From positions 186,001-250,000 of the forward strand of contig CAZEJT010000003.1 in NCBI GenBank assembly GCA_964512655.1: a stretch of DNA of 64,000 nt, written 5' to 3'. The stretch is from VBOC01 sp964512655. Its GTDB lineage: Bacteria > Bacteroidota > Ignavibacteria > UBA10030 > SZUA-254. Made by a program: the position numbers and the translations under genes. The notes beneath the pieces were generated by a model. It did no database searches. It was not told the DNA's origin and saw only the letters and a program-made list of their open reading frames with translations. Of this stretch, positions 49,775 to 57,769 are shown one piece after another. Positions within the stretch are counted from its first letter, which is position 1; each line of letters begins with the position of its first letter.

Positions 49775-52453
49775 ATGATCCGGTCTAATCCGAAACGTCT
49801 TCTTCTGGGTTTCGGCGTTCTGGCCGCCGCAATCCTCCTCACGCACCTTCTCTCCGGCACATTCGGCGAGCTCGAGCGGAGCGTGACCTCCGCGAAATAT
49901 CATGTCAGGGGTGAATCGCAGCTCGACTCCTCGATTGTGATCCTCTATCTTTCCGGAGACGACATCGCATCGCTCGGCGGCATCCCATTGAAGCGAAGTT
50001 ACTATGCGCTCATCCTGGATGTCCTTCATCAGCTGGGCGCGAAGGCCGTGGGCGTCGACGTAGCGTTTACCGAGCCGGATCTGGAACACCCGGAATACGA
50101 TGAGATTCTTGCCTCAGTCGTTCAGAAGTCGGGGAACGTAGTCGTTGGCGGTTATTTCCGCACTCTTCATGCGGGGGACTCAAAGGAATCGGATTCATCC
50201 GGCCTCCCCGCGGGGTTCACATACCGGTCCAACCTGCCCATGCCGTTCCCGCGGGGAGGACGACTCGAACGTCCATTCCCGCAACTTCTCAACAGCGCCG
50301 CGGGGTTCGGCCACACGACACTCTTTGAGCCGGGAGAGATTCCCCTCTTCGTACGGACGGGCGAAGGATTCGTTCCCGCGCTGTCGCTCGAGCTCCTGAG
50401 AGTTGCCCTCGGAGCCGGCAGATCCGACGTGACGATTGATGCCGGAGAAGCGGTGATTGGTTCCGGCAACTCCGCCGTGTCGATTCCTCTCTCCGGGACC
50501 GGAAGCATCATCCCGAACTTTGCAGGCGGGAACAACTCGCTCAATCTCATCTCGACGGTTGATTTTCTGAAGGCGTATGATGAGGGCGAGGGACACGGAA
50601 CCGGCCATGAGGAGCTCGAGAGGGTGAAAGGGAAAATCGTTTTGCTCGGCATCATCGCGGGCGGAAGAAGCTCGTTTATCTCTACTCCCTTTTCTTCCCA
50701 ATTCCCCTCGATCGGTCTTCATGCCACCGTCATTCACGATGCCCTGCACGGCTCGTTTCTTCGAACACTCCCGCACTGGCTGAGCTATCTTCTCGCCTTC
50801 ATCATCGGCTGTGTGTGCATCCTGTTCATGCACATGGGCCGCCAACTCTATGGGATCCTCGGAGTAGTTTCCCTCCTCGTCCTCCTTGTCGCGGCGTCGC
50901 TCGTCGGATTTTCGGCAGGCTCATTGATTATCCCGATTGTGCCGTCACTGTTTTGTGCTCTCTGTGTAACGGCAGCCCTCGTCCTGTACCGCCACAAGCA
51001 GGTTGAGGATGAAAAAGCCCGGGTTGACCGGCTGCTGCATGACAAGGAATCCCGGCTGAAGGAACTTGAGCTGGAGCTCACCGGAGTGCGGCAGCGTCAT
51101 GAAGAAACCCGCAGTGCGAATCTCGTTGCCGAGATCGATTCGTACCAGCGGGAAATCGCGAGACTCCGAACGCACGCCGGCGACCTCCAGCCGCACTCCG
51201 AACCTCCTGCGGCGGGGGAAGCTGCGCAGAACTTCGCAGGGATCGTTTACAATCCGGCGGGACCGATGGAGGAAATCATAATATTCCTCAAGAAGATCTC
51301 CGCCAACGATGCGAATGTGCTCGTCCTGGGAGAGAGCGGAACGGGTAAGGAGCTCGTGGCAAGGGCCATTCACGCACACTCACCGCGCTCAGAGAAGCCG
51401 TTCGTCGCGGTGAACTGCGGGGCGCTGACAGAGACCCTGCTGGAGAGCGAGCTCTTCGGTCACGAGCGGGGAGCGTTTACCGGCGCCCTCAAGGAGAGGC
51501 AGGGCCGCTTTGAGCTCGCGGACGGCGGAACGATCTTTCTCGACGAGATTGCCGAGACGAGCGAGGCGTTTCAGGTGAAACTCCTCCGGGTCCTCCAGGA
51601 TGGCTCGTTCGAAAGAGTCGGAGGGACAAGGACAATGAAGGTGAACGTCCGCGTCATCGCGGCAACGAACCGGGACCTCCGCCGGGCCGTGTCCGACAAA
51701 CATTTCAGGGAAGATCTCTATTATCGCCTCAACGTCTTTTCAATCAACCTTCCGCCGCTGAGAGAACGGGAAAAGGATATTCCCCTGCTGATCGGCTATT
51801 TCATGGAGCGGGAAGCCCCGGGAATGAATTGCAGCACCGTTGTGGTCGAAGTGCTTTGCCGGCACAAATGGAAAGGGAACGTCAGGGAGCTTCAAAGCGT
51901 GATCAAGCGGGCGGCGATTCTCGCGGCTTCCGAGAACCGTCAGATGATTCGCATAAAGGATCTGCCCGAGGAGATCGCATCGACCGCCGCTTCAGCCGTG
52001 GACATCGAACGACAGATCATCGATTCGCTTCGGGGAAAGCAGTTCTCAAGAAATGCCATATCCGAAACGGCTGATGAGCTGGGAGGATTCAACCGCGGTA
52101 CGGTCACAGAATACCTGCGCGGCTTCTCATTCAAGACATTTGCGGAGCTGCGGTGGGATATTCCCGCGACGGTGGCGGCTATCTCAGCATCCGATGAGCC
52201 CGGCGTCCGAGGGCGCGTCGAGAAAAAGCTCATCGAGTACCTGGGAAATGCCGTGGATGCGGCCGACCGTTCCCTCTCGGCAGAGGCCATCATTGAGGCC
52301 TCCCGGTCGAAGTATAAGAACCTCCCTCAGAGATACCATCCCTTCCTTGACGAGATCCTCCGTGCATACTCGCGGGGGGAGTGGTCTGCCGGAACGGGCA
52401 TTTCATCCCCGAATCAGACGCCAATCCGCCGGATCGGGGACGACCCGGCATAA
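49775..52453 (+). CDS. Membrane-bound CHASE2 sigma-54 activator
   Basis: An 892-residue sensor-regulator. One N-terminal transmembrane helix, an extracytoplasmic CHASE2 domain (~30-330: LGAKAVGVDVAFTEPDLEHP, KGKIVLLGIIAGGRSS), then three transmembrane helices (~335-410), a short coiled coil (~415-460), and a sigma-54 AAA+ domain (~490-725). GESGTGKELVARAIH is Walker A (~518), GAFTGA the sigma-54 loop (~565), GGTIFLDEIAE Walker B. The C-terminal 165 residues replace the usual Fis helix-turn-helix with an unfamiliar region (ISETADELGGFNRGTVTEYL could be a helix-turn-helix). CHASE2 usually joins cyclases or kinases; this fusion is unusual. It likely turns an envelope signal into sigma-54 transcription. 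Confidence 0.88.
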   Translation: MIRSNPKRLLLGFGVLAAAILLTHLLSGTFGELERSVTSAKYHVRGESQLDSSIVILYLSGDDIASLGGIPLKRSYYALILDVLHQLGAKAVGVDVAFTEPDLEHPEYDEILASVVQKSGNVVVGGYFRTLHAGDSKESDSSGLPAGFTYRSNLPMPFPRGGRLERPFPQLLNSAAGFGHTTLFEPGEIPLFVRTGEGFVPALSLELLRVALGAGRSDVTIDAGEAVIGSGNSAVSIPLSGTGSIIPNFAGGNNSLNLISTVDFLKAYDEGEGHGTGHEELERVKGKIVLLGIIAGGRSSFISTPFSSQFPSIGLHATVIHDALHGSFLRTLPHWLSYLLAFIIGCVCILFMHMGRQLYGILGVVSLLVLLVAASLVGFSAGSLIIPIVPSLFCALCVTAALVLYRHKQVEDEKARVDRLLHDKESRLKELELELTGVRQRHEETRSANLVAEIDSYQREIARLRTHAGDLQPHSEPPAAGEAAQNFAGIVYNPAGPMEEIIIFLKKISANDANVLVLGESGTGKELVARAIHAHSPRSEKPFVAVNCGALTETLLESELFGHERGAFTGALKERQGRFELADGGTIFLDEIAETSEAFQVKLLRVLQDGSFERVGGTRTMKVNVRVIAATNRDLRRAVSDKHFREDLYYRLNVFSINLPPLREREKDIPLLIGYFMEREAPGMNCSTVVVEVLCRHKWKGNVRELQSVIKRAAILAASENRQMIRIKDLPEEIASTAASAVDIERQIIDSLRGKQFSRNAISETADELGGFNRGTVTEYLRGFSFKTFAELRWDIPATVAAISASDEPGVRGRVEKKLIEYLGNAVDAADRSLSAEAIIEASRSKYKNLPQRYHPFLDEILRAYSRGEWSAGTGISSPNQTPIRRIGDDPA

Positions 52454-52748
52454 GCGGGGAAAATTCCCGCACGATCCGGCTAGTTCATCCGGGTAAATCC
52501 GGCTGCAATTCCGCATTTTCCTTCCAAATTCGCCTCCATCCTCCATACGAGGCCTCTGGCACGATGGTTGATGTTGAACTGTCCCAGAAGATGCCCGCCA
52601 CAATAGGGAAGTGGCAGCATCTGATGGATGGTAGATCTTGTCCCGCTGCTCTTGTTGTATCCATAATCACGTGCGGGCGTGTGGGAAAGAGCGGCGGGAC
52701 AATTAATAAGACCGCACAGAGGTCACTCATATTAGAGGAGATACGGTT
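52454..52748. other. Intergenic region with a sigma-54-like site
   Basis: No gene seen. TGGCAC-gatgg-TTGAT at 52557-52572 fits the sigma-54 pattern TGGCAC-N5-TTGCW except for A in place of the -12 C. It lies 105 bases after the sigma-54 activator gene and ~180 before the next lipoprotein. A ribosome site AGAGGAG precedes ATG 52749. Confidence 0.35.
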
Positions 52749-53777
52749 ATGAAGTTACTCCATCTTTCCATGCTGCTGATGGCCCTGGCGATCGGGCTGG
52801 CCGGTTGCGCAAAGGAAAACGTGGTCGGCCCCCCGACGCTCACTGATCAGGCGGCGCTTCAGGCTGAGGTGACCACGATCGATTCGGTCGCGCAGTTTTC
52901 CACATCGGATGAATTGACCATCGATGATAACGGGTTAAGGAATCCGGAGTATGACGGCCTGGCGAAGATCGACGCCGCCGAGCTTTCACATCTGGGGAGG
53001 ATCTTCGGAGATTCACTGTACCCCGTCCGATGGGGGCGTCATATTTTCTGGAACCAGGTAACCCGGCACTATGATGTCACGATCGCGCCAGGTGACTCAA
53101 GCGCTCTCGTCACGATCACGAAGATCCTGCCCGGCGAATTCTGGGTAGGGCTCGGATTCAAGACAATCGACACGGTTGTCATCGACACAGTCATTAAGAA
53201 GCCCTTCGAGGAAGTCGTGAAGCGAAAGGTCCGGTTTATCCGCGTGGCGCGCACCGACAATCCGCTGAGGAACTGGGTGCCGGTTGCGATAACCATGGTC
53301 CAGGGTAAGACGCGTCCGGATACGCTCAACATGTTCTCCATCACCTCGCTTGAAATTGAAGCGGTGGGACATTTCGATACCACCTATACGGATCCTCTGC
53401 AGACGTGGTTCCGACTCGGACTCTTCCGCGGCTCGATACCGCGCTTCAGGGTGGGGGATACCGTGAAGGTCACGCTCACGGTGCACAGCGCCAATGATTC
53501 GGCTGAGATAGCACACCTGCGGTACGGAATCGCGGGCGACGGAGCCGAGCGGCGCAGAACCCTGATGAAACTCATCTCGATCACCGGAAGCGCCGGGAAT
53601 TTCGACAGAGTGTATCAGAGAGTGTTCGTCAGCAGGCTGCCGAACTTCCTGCCCACAGGCATCCTCGCGGTCCGGTTCAACGCGATCGCCGATGTCATAT
53701 CGTACGGCTCGATCTACGTCAACGACGATCCGTTTACGAATGAGTTCTGGGGCACGCCGTACATCGTCGTACGGTAA
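52749..53777 (+). CDS. Uncharacterised lipoprotein
   Basis: A 342-residue protein with signal MKLLHLSMLLMALAIGLAGC (lipobox LAGC, cysteine 20). The mature part is beta-rich: GRIFGDSLYPVRWGRHIFWN, VTRHYDVTIAPGDSSALVTI, ITSLEIEAVGHFDTTYTDPL, RFRVGDTVKVTLTVHSAND and a C-terminal NDDPFTNEFWGTPYIVVR. I recognise no family. It is the first gene after the CHASE2-sigma54 activator and a candidate for its regulon. Confidence 0.75.
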   Translation: MKLLHLSMLLMALAIGLAGCAKENVVGPPTLTDQAALQAEVTTIDSVAQFSTSDELTIDDNGLRNPEYDGLAKIDAAELSHLGRIFGDSLYPVRWGRHIFWNQVTRHYDVTIAPGDSSALVTITKILPGEFWVGLGFKTIDTVVIDTVIKKPFEEVVKRKVRFIRVARTDNPLRNWVPVAITMVQGKTRPDTLNMFSITSLEIEAVGHFDTTYTDPLQTWFRLGLFRGSIPRFRVGDTVKVTLTVHSANDSAEIAHLRYGIAGDGAERRRTLMKLISITGSAGNFDRVYQRVFVSRLPNFLPTGILAVRFNAIADVISYGSIYVNDDPFTNEFWGTPYIVVR

Positions 53778-53822
53778 CGTAAAGGCCTGACTGTTTCCCC
53801 CGTCTGCAAGCGGCCGAAGTCA

Positions 53823-53851
53823 TTGCAGGCGGGGGAAGCTTTTATTAGATT
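53823..53851 (+). promoter_or_regulatory. Predicted promoter of lipoprotein 53859
   Basis: TTG (53823-53825), 20 bases, TAGATT (53846-53851), identical in -10 to the lipoprotein-family promoters. Transcription should start near 53858. Confidence 0.55.
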
Positions 53852-53858
53852 GGGTTCG

Positions 53859-54788
53859 ATGATACGAGCGCACAACCATACGATGAGATTGATCCGGCTC
53901 CTGAGTCTGGGGGCCGTGCTGTTCCTGGCGGCAGGCTGCGAAAAACCCGGCCCCGTCAATCTCGTAGACGACTCGGCACGCAAGGCGGACCTTGTGATAC
54001 TCGGCAACTCCAGTGCGGGAGTCGGAGCGTTCGGGACCGATGATATCGACTCGGCCCACCTTTTCCCTCCCGTTCAGGGCAAGGTGTTCGGGCAGCTGAT
54101 AGTCTCGGGATCAATCTTCGACAGCAAGACCGAGCATCATGAAGGGTCCCTCACACGCGCGATATTCTTCGATCGGTCTGCGCCGGTCATTCTCGGCGGC
54201 GATACGCTCGCGTACAAGACTCTCGATGCCGGAGTGGTCAGTATCGATGCAATACCGCTCCTCCCGCGCGAGAAGAGATTGCAAATCCCCCGATTGGCGC
54301 TGGATACCCTTCTCGGGATCCAGTACTTCCTGGTCAGCGTGGACGGCGTCGGCGGCAGGGGATTTCAATTTGTCGGGAGCCACGGATACCGGTGGACCGG
54401 CACGGGCGTCGGTTCAATCGCTCCATTCACAATTGACGTGCAATCTCCGCCGCTTCTGCACGTTGATTCGCCCGGGCCGGATCAGACCGTATCTCTCTCC
54501 CACAACCTCACGGTGCGATGGACCGGAGGCGGATCCTTTGTCGATATCCTGATCAGCGACGTCCAATCGGGCGTACGGGCCCGTCCGCTTGTCCGGCTGC
54601 GGCTCAGCACGAATCGCGGCGAGACTGTCATTCCCACGGCGGTTCTCCAGATTCTGCGTGGCCGTCCGGCCGCCCTGTTCACATTTACCTCCGGGGCGAG
54701 GTCGATTGTGCAGGTCGGGGGTTATCCGGATGACGTGGTGGCAACAGCCGCCTCGACACACAACCTTCTCCTGACACTCGGTCCCTAG
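53859..54788 (+). CDS. Uncharacterised lipoprotein before the PorV-transglutaminase gene
   Basis: A 309-residue protein from ATG 53859, or 301 from ATG 53883, which fits the signal MRLIRLLSLGAVLFLAAGC better. The TTG at 53823 is part of the predicted -35, so it is not the start. The body has ADLVILGNSSAGVGAFGTDD, RIPRLALDTLLGIQYFLVSV-like beta strands and a C-terminal half with HVDSPGPDQTVSLSHNLTVR and WTGGGSFVDILISDVQSG, perhaps a carbohydrate- or peptide-binding beta-sandwich. No family is recognised. It ends 8 bases before the PorV-like gene, so the two are probably co-transcribed. Confidence 0.72.
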   Translation: MIRAHNHTMRLIRLLSLGAVLFLAAGCEKPGPVNLVDDSARKADLVILGNSSAGVGAFGTDDIDSAHLFPPVQGKVFGQLIVSGSIFDSKTEHHEGSLTRAIFFDRSAPVILGGDTLAYKTLDAGVVSIDAIPLLPREKRLQIPRLALDTLLGIQYFLVSVDGVGGRGFQFVGSHGYRWTGTGVGSIAPFTIDVQSPPLLHVDSPGPDQTVSLSHNLTVRWTGGGSFVDILISDVQSGVRARPLVRLRLSTNRGETVIPTAVLQILRGRPAALFTFTSGARSIVQVGGYPDDVVATAASTHNLLLTLGP

Positions 54789-54796
54789 CGGCGACT

Positions 54797-56827
54797 ATGA
54801 GCTTATTGCCTCCTACCCGCATAGGATTGGCATGCATGTGGATGATCATGGCAGCTTCAACCTCCTATACGCAGCATTTGAGCTCGGCGAGGGCGATCGG
54901 CTTGGGCGGGTACACCGCGCTCGCGGGCGACCTCAACGCGCTGGACTGGAACCCGGCGGGACTCACTGGGCTGAACGATTGGCAAATCGAGGCCGGGAAT
55001 TTTGTCTCCCCGACATTGAGCGATCATACGATCACGGCCCAGGTAGTGGGAGTCGGGAAGCGCTTTGTGGATATCTATGCCGCCGGATTCCGCGTCTCGC
55101 CGGGGATTACACTGGATTTCACTGTTCCCTCCACTTTTTCATTCGAAGATTCTTCAAGGTCTCTGACGACGCGGTTCGACAAGAAAATCAGTTACAGCGA
55201 GCCCTATGCGGTTGGCTTTGCGGTCAGGGGGCCCGAGGACTTTGCGTTCGGCCTCAGCGTCCATCGCTTTGAGAACCAGGTGAGCGACACCAGGTTCAGT
55301 GTCGATGCCAACTCCGTCATCCAATCAACGCCGGTGGAATATTCAGCGGGTATGTTTCTCGCGGATCTCGGTATTTCGTGGTCTCCGCGACCGGGGTATC
55401 GGTTCGGGGCTGTTGCCAAAAACCTCGTGCAGGTAATCGATTCCCGTCTACCCGAAGAGGAAAGTCAATTTGATCTGACCCTGCCGCGCTACGTGCGGTT
55501 CGGGGCGGGATACAGCCTCATGGAAGGGCTCCTCGTGAGCGCTGACGGAGATACGAAAAAACAATTTCGCGTAGGCGGAGAGTGGAGCGGACCGTGGCGC
55601 CTTTTACTCCGTGGTGGATTATATGCCGATGGTTCATCCACTCTCTCAGCCGACGCGTTGAGTCTTGGAATCGGGGGCGCGTATGGCGCGGTCTCGGTCG
55701 ATGCGAGCTACCTGAAGTTTTTCTCGGAGACGTACCGGAAGGGCTCAGCGGGGATCAGCGCATACCAGGAGGCGGATATTGCGAGTCTGGAGTATAACCG
55801 GTTCACCGGAGACCGCGTTTCGCTCACAGCGCAGATCAGCTTCGGCGGCATCCGTCCGATTCCGGTGCACATCGACCGTGTCGACATGAGCGGCGACTTC
55901 TTTCCGGCGCTTCGCCCCCTGTACGCATACCGTCCCATCGGGCGTGCCATCGTCCGAAACACGTCCACAAAACCGATCGAGGTGAAACTGGGATTCTTCA
56001 TCGACAAGTTGATGGATGCACCGACCGAGACGAAGCCCGAGAGAATCCCCCCGGGGGATACGATGGGAGTCCCATTGTATGCGGTCTTCAATGATTCTCT
56101 CCGCGCCGCCCGGTCTATGAGCGTCCGGAATGGCGACGTCACGATCAAAGCCATCGACGAGGATGGCTCATATGAGGACCGGTATCAGAGCCGCGTCCTG
56201 ATACACGCGCGGAACGATTGGAACGGAGACGTCTCGGTACTGAGATACTTCGTTACGCCCGATGACTCGGATGTCATTCACTTCACGAGATCGTATCTGA
56301 ACCACTACAAGGTTCTGCTCGACACCGTGCCGGGCGAACTTGCCGCCGTTGCGAGGGCCAGGATTATCTTTGACGAATTTGCCGAACAGCTCCTCTATGT
56401 GAACGATCCTAAGAAAAGCGAGGATTTTGTTCAGTACCCATCGGAGACGATCAGGATCCGGGGGGGAGATTGCGACGATATGAGCGTGTGCTATGCGGCT
56501 CTGCTGGCAAGCATGGGGATTTCGACCGCGTTTGTGGATGTTGTTCCCCCCGGTCACCCCGAAGATTCGCATATCTATCTGATGTTCGACAGCGGAGTCA
56601 ACGCGGGGAGCGCCTCGCTGCTGGCCGGCAATCCCAAGCGGTACGTCATCCGGGGAAACGACCATGGCACCGAGTCTGTATGGATTCCGATAGAGACCAC
56701 GGCAATTACGAAGGGGTTCGAAGAAGCGTGGAAGGCCGGCGCGCAGGAATATTTCAACGATGTCGAGGTGAATCTCGGCATGGTGAGGGGTTGGGTGCGC
56801 GTGGTAGATCTTGGAATAGTCGATTAA
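54797..56827 (+). CDS. PorV/PorQ-like barrel fused to a transglutaminase-like domain
   Basis: A 676-residue protein. After a signal peptide, residues ~28-350 resemble the PorV/PorQ (UPF0164) outer-membrane barrels: SSARAIGLGGYTALAGDLNA, LDWNPAGLTG, PRYVRFGAGYSLMEGLLVSA. Residues ~350-520 form a linker domain. The last ~155 residues look like a transglutaminase/cysteine-protease fold: IRIRGGDCDDMSVCYAALLA with a Cys at ~559, a His in DSHIYLMFD and an Asp/Glu strand in WIPIETT. PorV proteins take part in type IX secretion attachment; a fused Cys-His-Asp domain suggests processing or cross-linking at the surface. The fusion is unusual in my experience. Confidence 0.8.
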   Translation: MSLLPPTRIGLACMWMIMAASTSYTQHLSSARAIGLGGYTALAGDLNALDWNPAGLTGLNDWQIEAGNFVSPTLSDHTITAQVVGVGKRFVDIYAAGFRVSPGITLDFTVPSTFSFEDSSRSLTTRFDKKISYSEPYAVGFAVRGPEDFAFGLSVHRFENQVSDTRFSVDANSVIQSTPVEYSAGMFLADLGISWSPRPGYRFGAVAKNLVQVIDSRLPEEESQFDLTLPRYVRFGAGYSLMEGLLVSADGDTKKQFRVGGEWSGPWRLLLRGGLYADGSSTLSADALSLGIGGAYGAVSVDASYLKFFSETYRKGSAGISAYQEADIASLEYNRFTGDRVSLTAQISFGGIRPIPVHIDRVDMSGDFFPALRPLYAYRPIGRAIVRNTSTKPIEVKLGFFIDKLMDAPTETKPERIPPGDTMGVPLYAVFNDSLRAARSMSVRNGDVTIKAIDEDGSYEDRYQSRVLIHARNDWNGDVSVLRYFVTPDDSDVIHFTRSYLNHYKVLLDTVPGELAAVARARIIFDEFAEQLLYVNDPKKSEDFVQYPSETIRIRGGDCDDMSVCYAALLASMGISTAFVDVVPPGHPEDSHIYLMFDSGVNAGSASLLAGNPKRYVIRGNDHGTESVWIPIETTAITKGFEEAWKAGAQEYFNDVEVNLGMVRGWVRVVDLGIVD

Positions 56828-56848
56828 TACAGAAAGGCGGGCTTAGGT

Positions 56849-57556
56849 ATGAAACGCGAGACAATAAGATTGATGAGATGCCTCATGCTCCTGTCGGCGC
56901 TGGCGGCGCCGGGGCTGCGGGCTGAGATCAGGGTGATGGCGCTGAAAGGGCATGTGTACGTCCGGCACAACGTCCAGGAACAGTGGGTCCCCGTTGCGCG
57001 GGGAGACGTTCTCAAGCCCGAAGACTCGATGAAATCCGACGAGAAGTCCTCATCGACGCTTCTTGTGGACGGCAAAACGACGGTCGTCCTTCCCGAGATG
57101 GCGATTATCGATCTGTCGGATTTGCGGTCGCTCACGCGGGAAGACCTGCTCCTGAAGCTTGCGATGGAGCGCATTCGGAGTGTTCCGGAGAAGGGGAGCG
57201 GTGACGAGCTCAACATGCCGAGAACTACAATTATCCACGGGCCCGATGTTACTCAGCGCCACATCTCTGCGGGAACCGATCCGCAGATTGGGCTGATGCA
57301 GATGAAGGGAACCGAAGTTCTGTTCGGCAGCGGGTTTTACGAAACGGGCGTGCTCAAGGCGAAGGGATTATTCAGGATCCATCCTGAGCTCGCAATGCGC
57401 ATGGACGACCGGCTCATGGTTGCGAAAGCCCTTGAGACGTTAAAGCTGAAAGGAGAGGCGCTGGAAGAGTATGTCCAGCTTCGCTCCGAGAAGCTGACCG
57501 ATGATCAGAGAGATTTCGTAGTACAGAAGATCGGAGAGTTGAAGGGCTCCCGCTAA
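56849..57556 (+). CDS. FecR-like exported protein
   Basis: A 235-residue protein with a signal peptide (LMRCLMLLSALAAPGLRA). Residues ~25-105 match the FecR domain pattern: KGHVYVRHNVQEQWVPVARG, DVLKPEDSMKSDEKSSSTLL and VDGKTTVVLPEMAIIDLSDL. FecR domains sense or transmit signals at the envelope or sit in structural proteins. The remainder is alpha-helical (LMVAKALETLKLKGEALEEY). It is the last gene of the run starting at 53859, just after the PorV-transglutaminase gene, and precedes a repeat-rich gap. Confidence 0.75.
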   Translation: MKRETIRLMRCLMLLSALAAPGLRAEIRVMALKGHVYVRHNVQEQWVPVARGDVLKPEDSMKSDEKSSSTLLVDGKTTVVLPEMAIIDLSDLRSLTREDLLLKLAMERIRSVPEKGSGDELNMPRTTIIHGPDVTQRHISAGTDPQIGLMQMKGTEVLFGSGFYETGVLKAKGLFRIHPELAMRMDDRLMVAKALETLKLKGEALEEYVQLRSEKLTDDQRDFVVQKIGELKGSR

Positions 57557-57587
57557 ACGCACCCCTTCGGGGTCATGCCCAGCGGTA

Positions 57588-57617
57588 CTGGTGTCACGGT
57601 CCATACCGTGACACCAG
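57588..57617. repeat. 13-bp inverted repeat, copy B
   Basis: The same arms as 38652-38681 (CTGGTGTCACGGT and its reverse complement) around CCAT. Both copies lie after a plus-strand gene, and each is followed within ~125 bases by the REP-like palindrome GTAGGCGCCGGC. Confidence 0.85.
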
Positions 57618-57641
57618 CGAATCCTCCCGTCTCCCCCTCGC

Positions 57642-57661
57642 TCCGCCGCTCCTGCGGCGGA
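57642..57661. repeat. 8-bp GC-rich hairpin
   Basis: TCCGCCGC and its reverse complement around TCCT. It lies in a repeat-rich gap (57561-57760) that also holds ACCCC/GGGGT (57561-57573) and GGCGC/GCGCC (57673-57685). Confidence 0.55.
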
Positions 57662-57711
57662 ACGCATCATTTGGCGCTCCGCGCCCTACACCTGGAACTT
57701 CACAATTCACG

Positions 57712-57760
57712 GTAGGCGCCGGCTTTAGCCGGCGCTACGCACGCTAAAGCGTGCGCCTAC
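57712..57760. repeat. Paired REP-like palindromes, inverted
   Basis: Two elements back to back. GTAGG plus CGCCGGC-TTTA-GCCGGCG (57717-57734), CTA, then CGCACGC-TAAA-GCGTGCG (57738-57755) plus CCTAC. The outer flanks are reverse complements, so the whole unit is a large palindrome like a BIME. The left half is identical to 38748-38765; the right has its own arm sequence. Confidence 0.8.
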
Positions 57761-57769
57761 CACATGCGC

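Noticed and set aside
53823..53858. TTG 53823 as the start of lipoprotein 53859
   Set aside because: It lies in the -35 of a good promoter and precedes a proper lipoprotein signal by 60 bases.
57561..57760. The tandem hairpins as a CRISPR or a small RNA
   Set aside because: The units differ in sequence and length and no regular spacer exists; nothing looks like a promoter for a small RNA.
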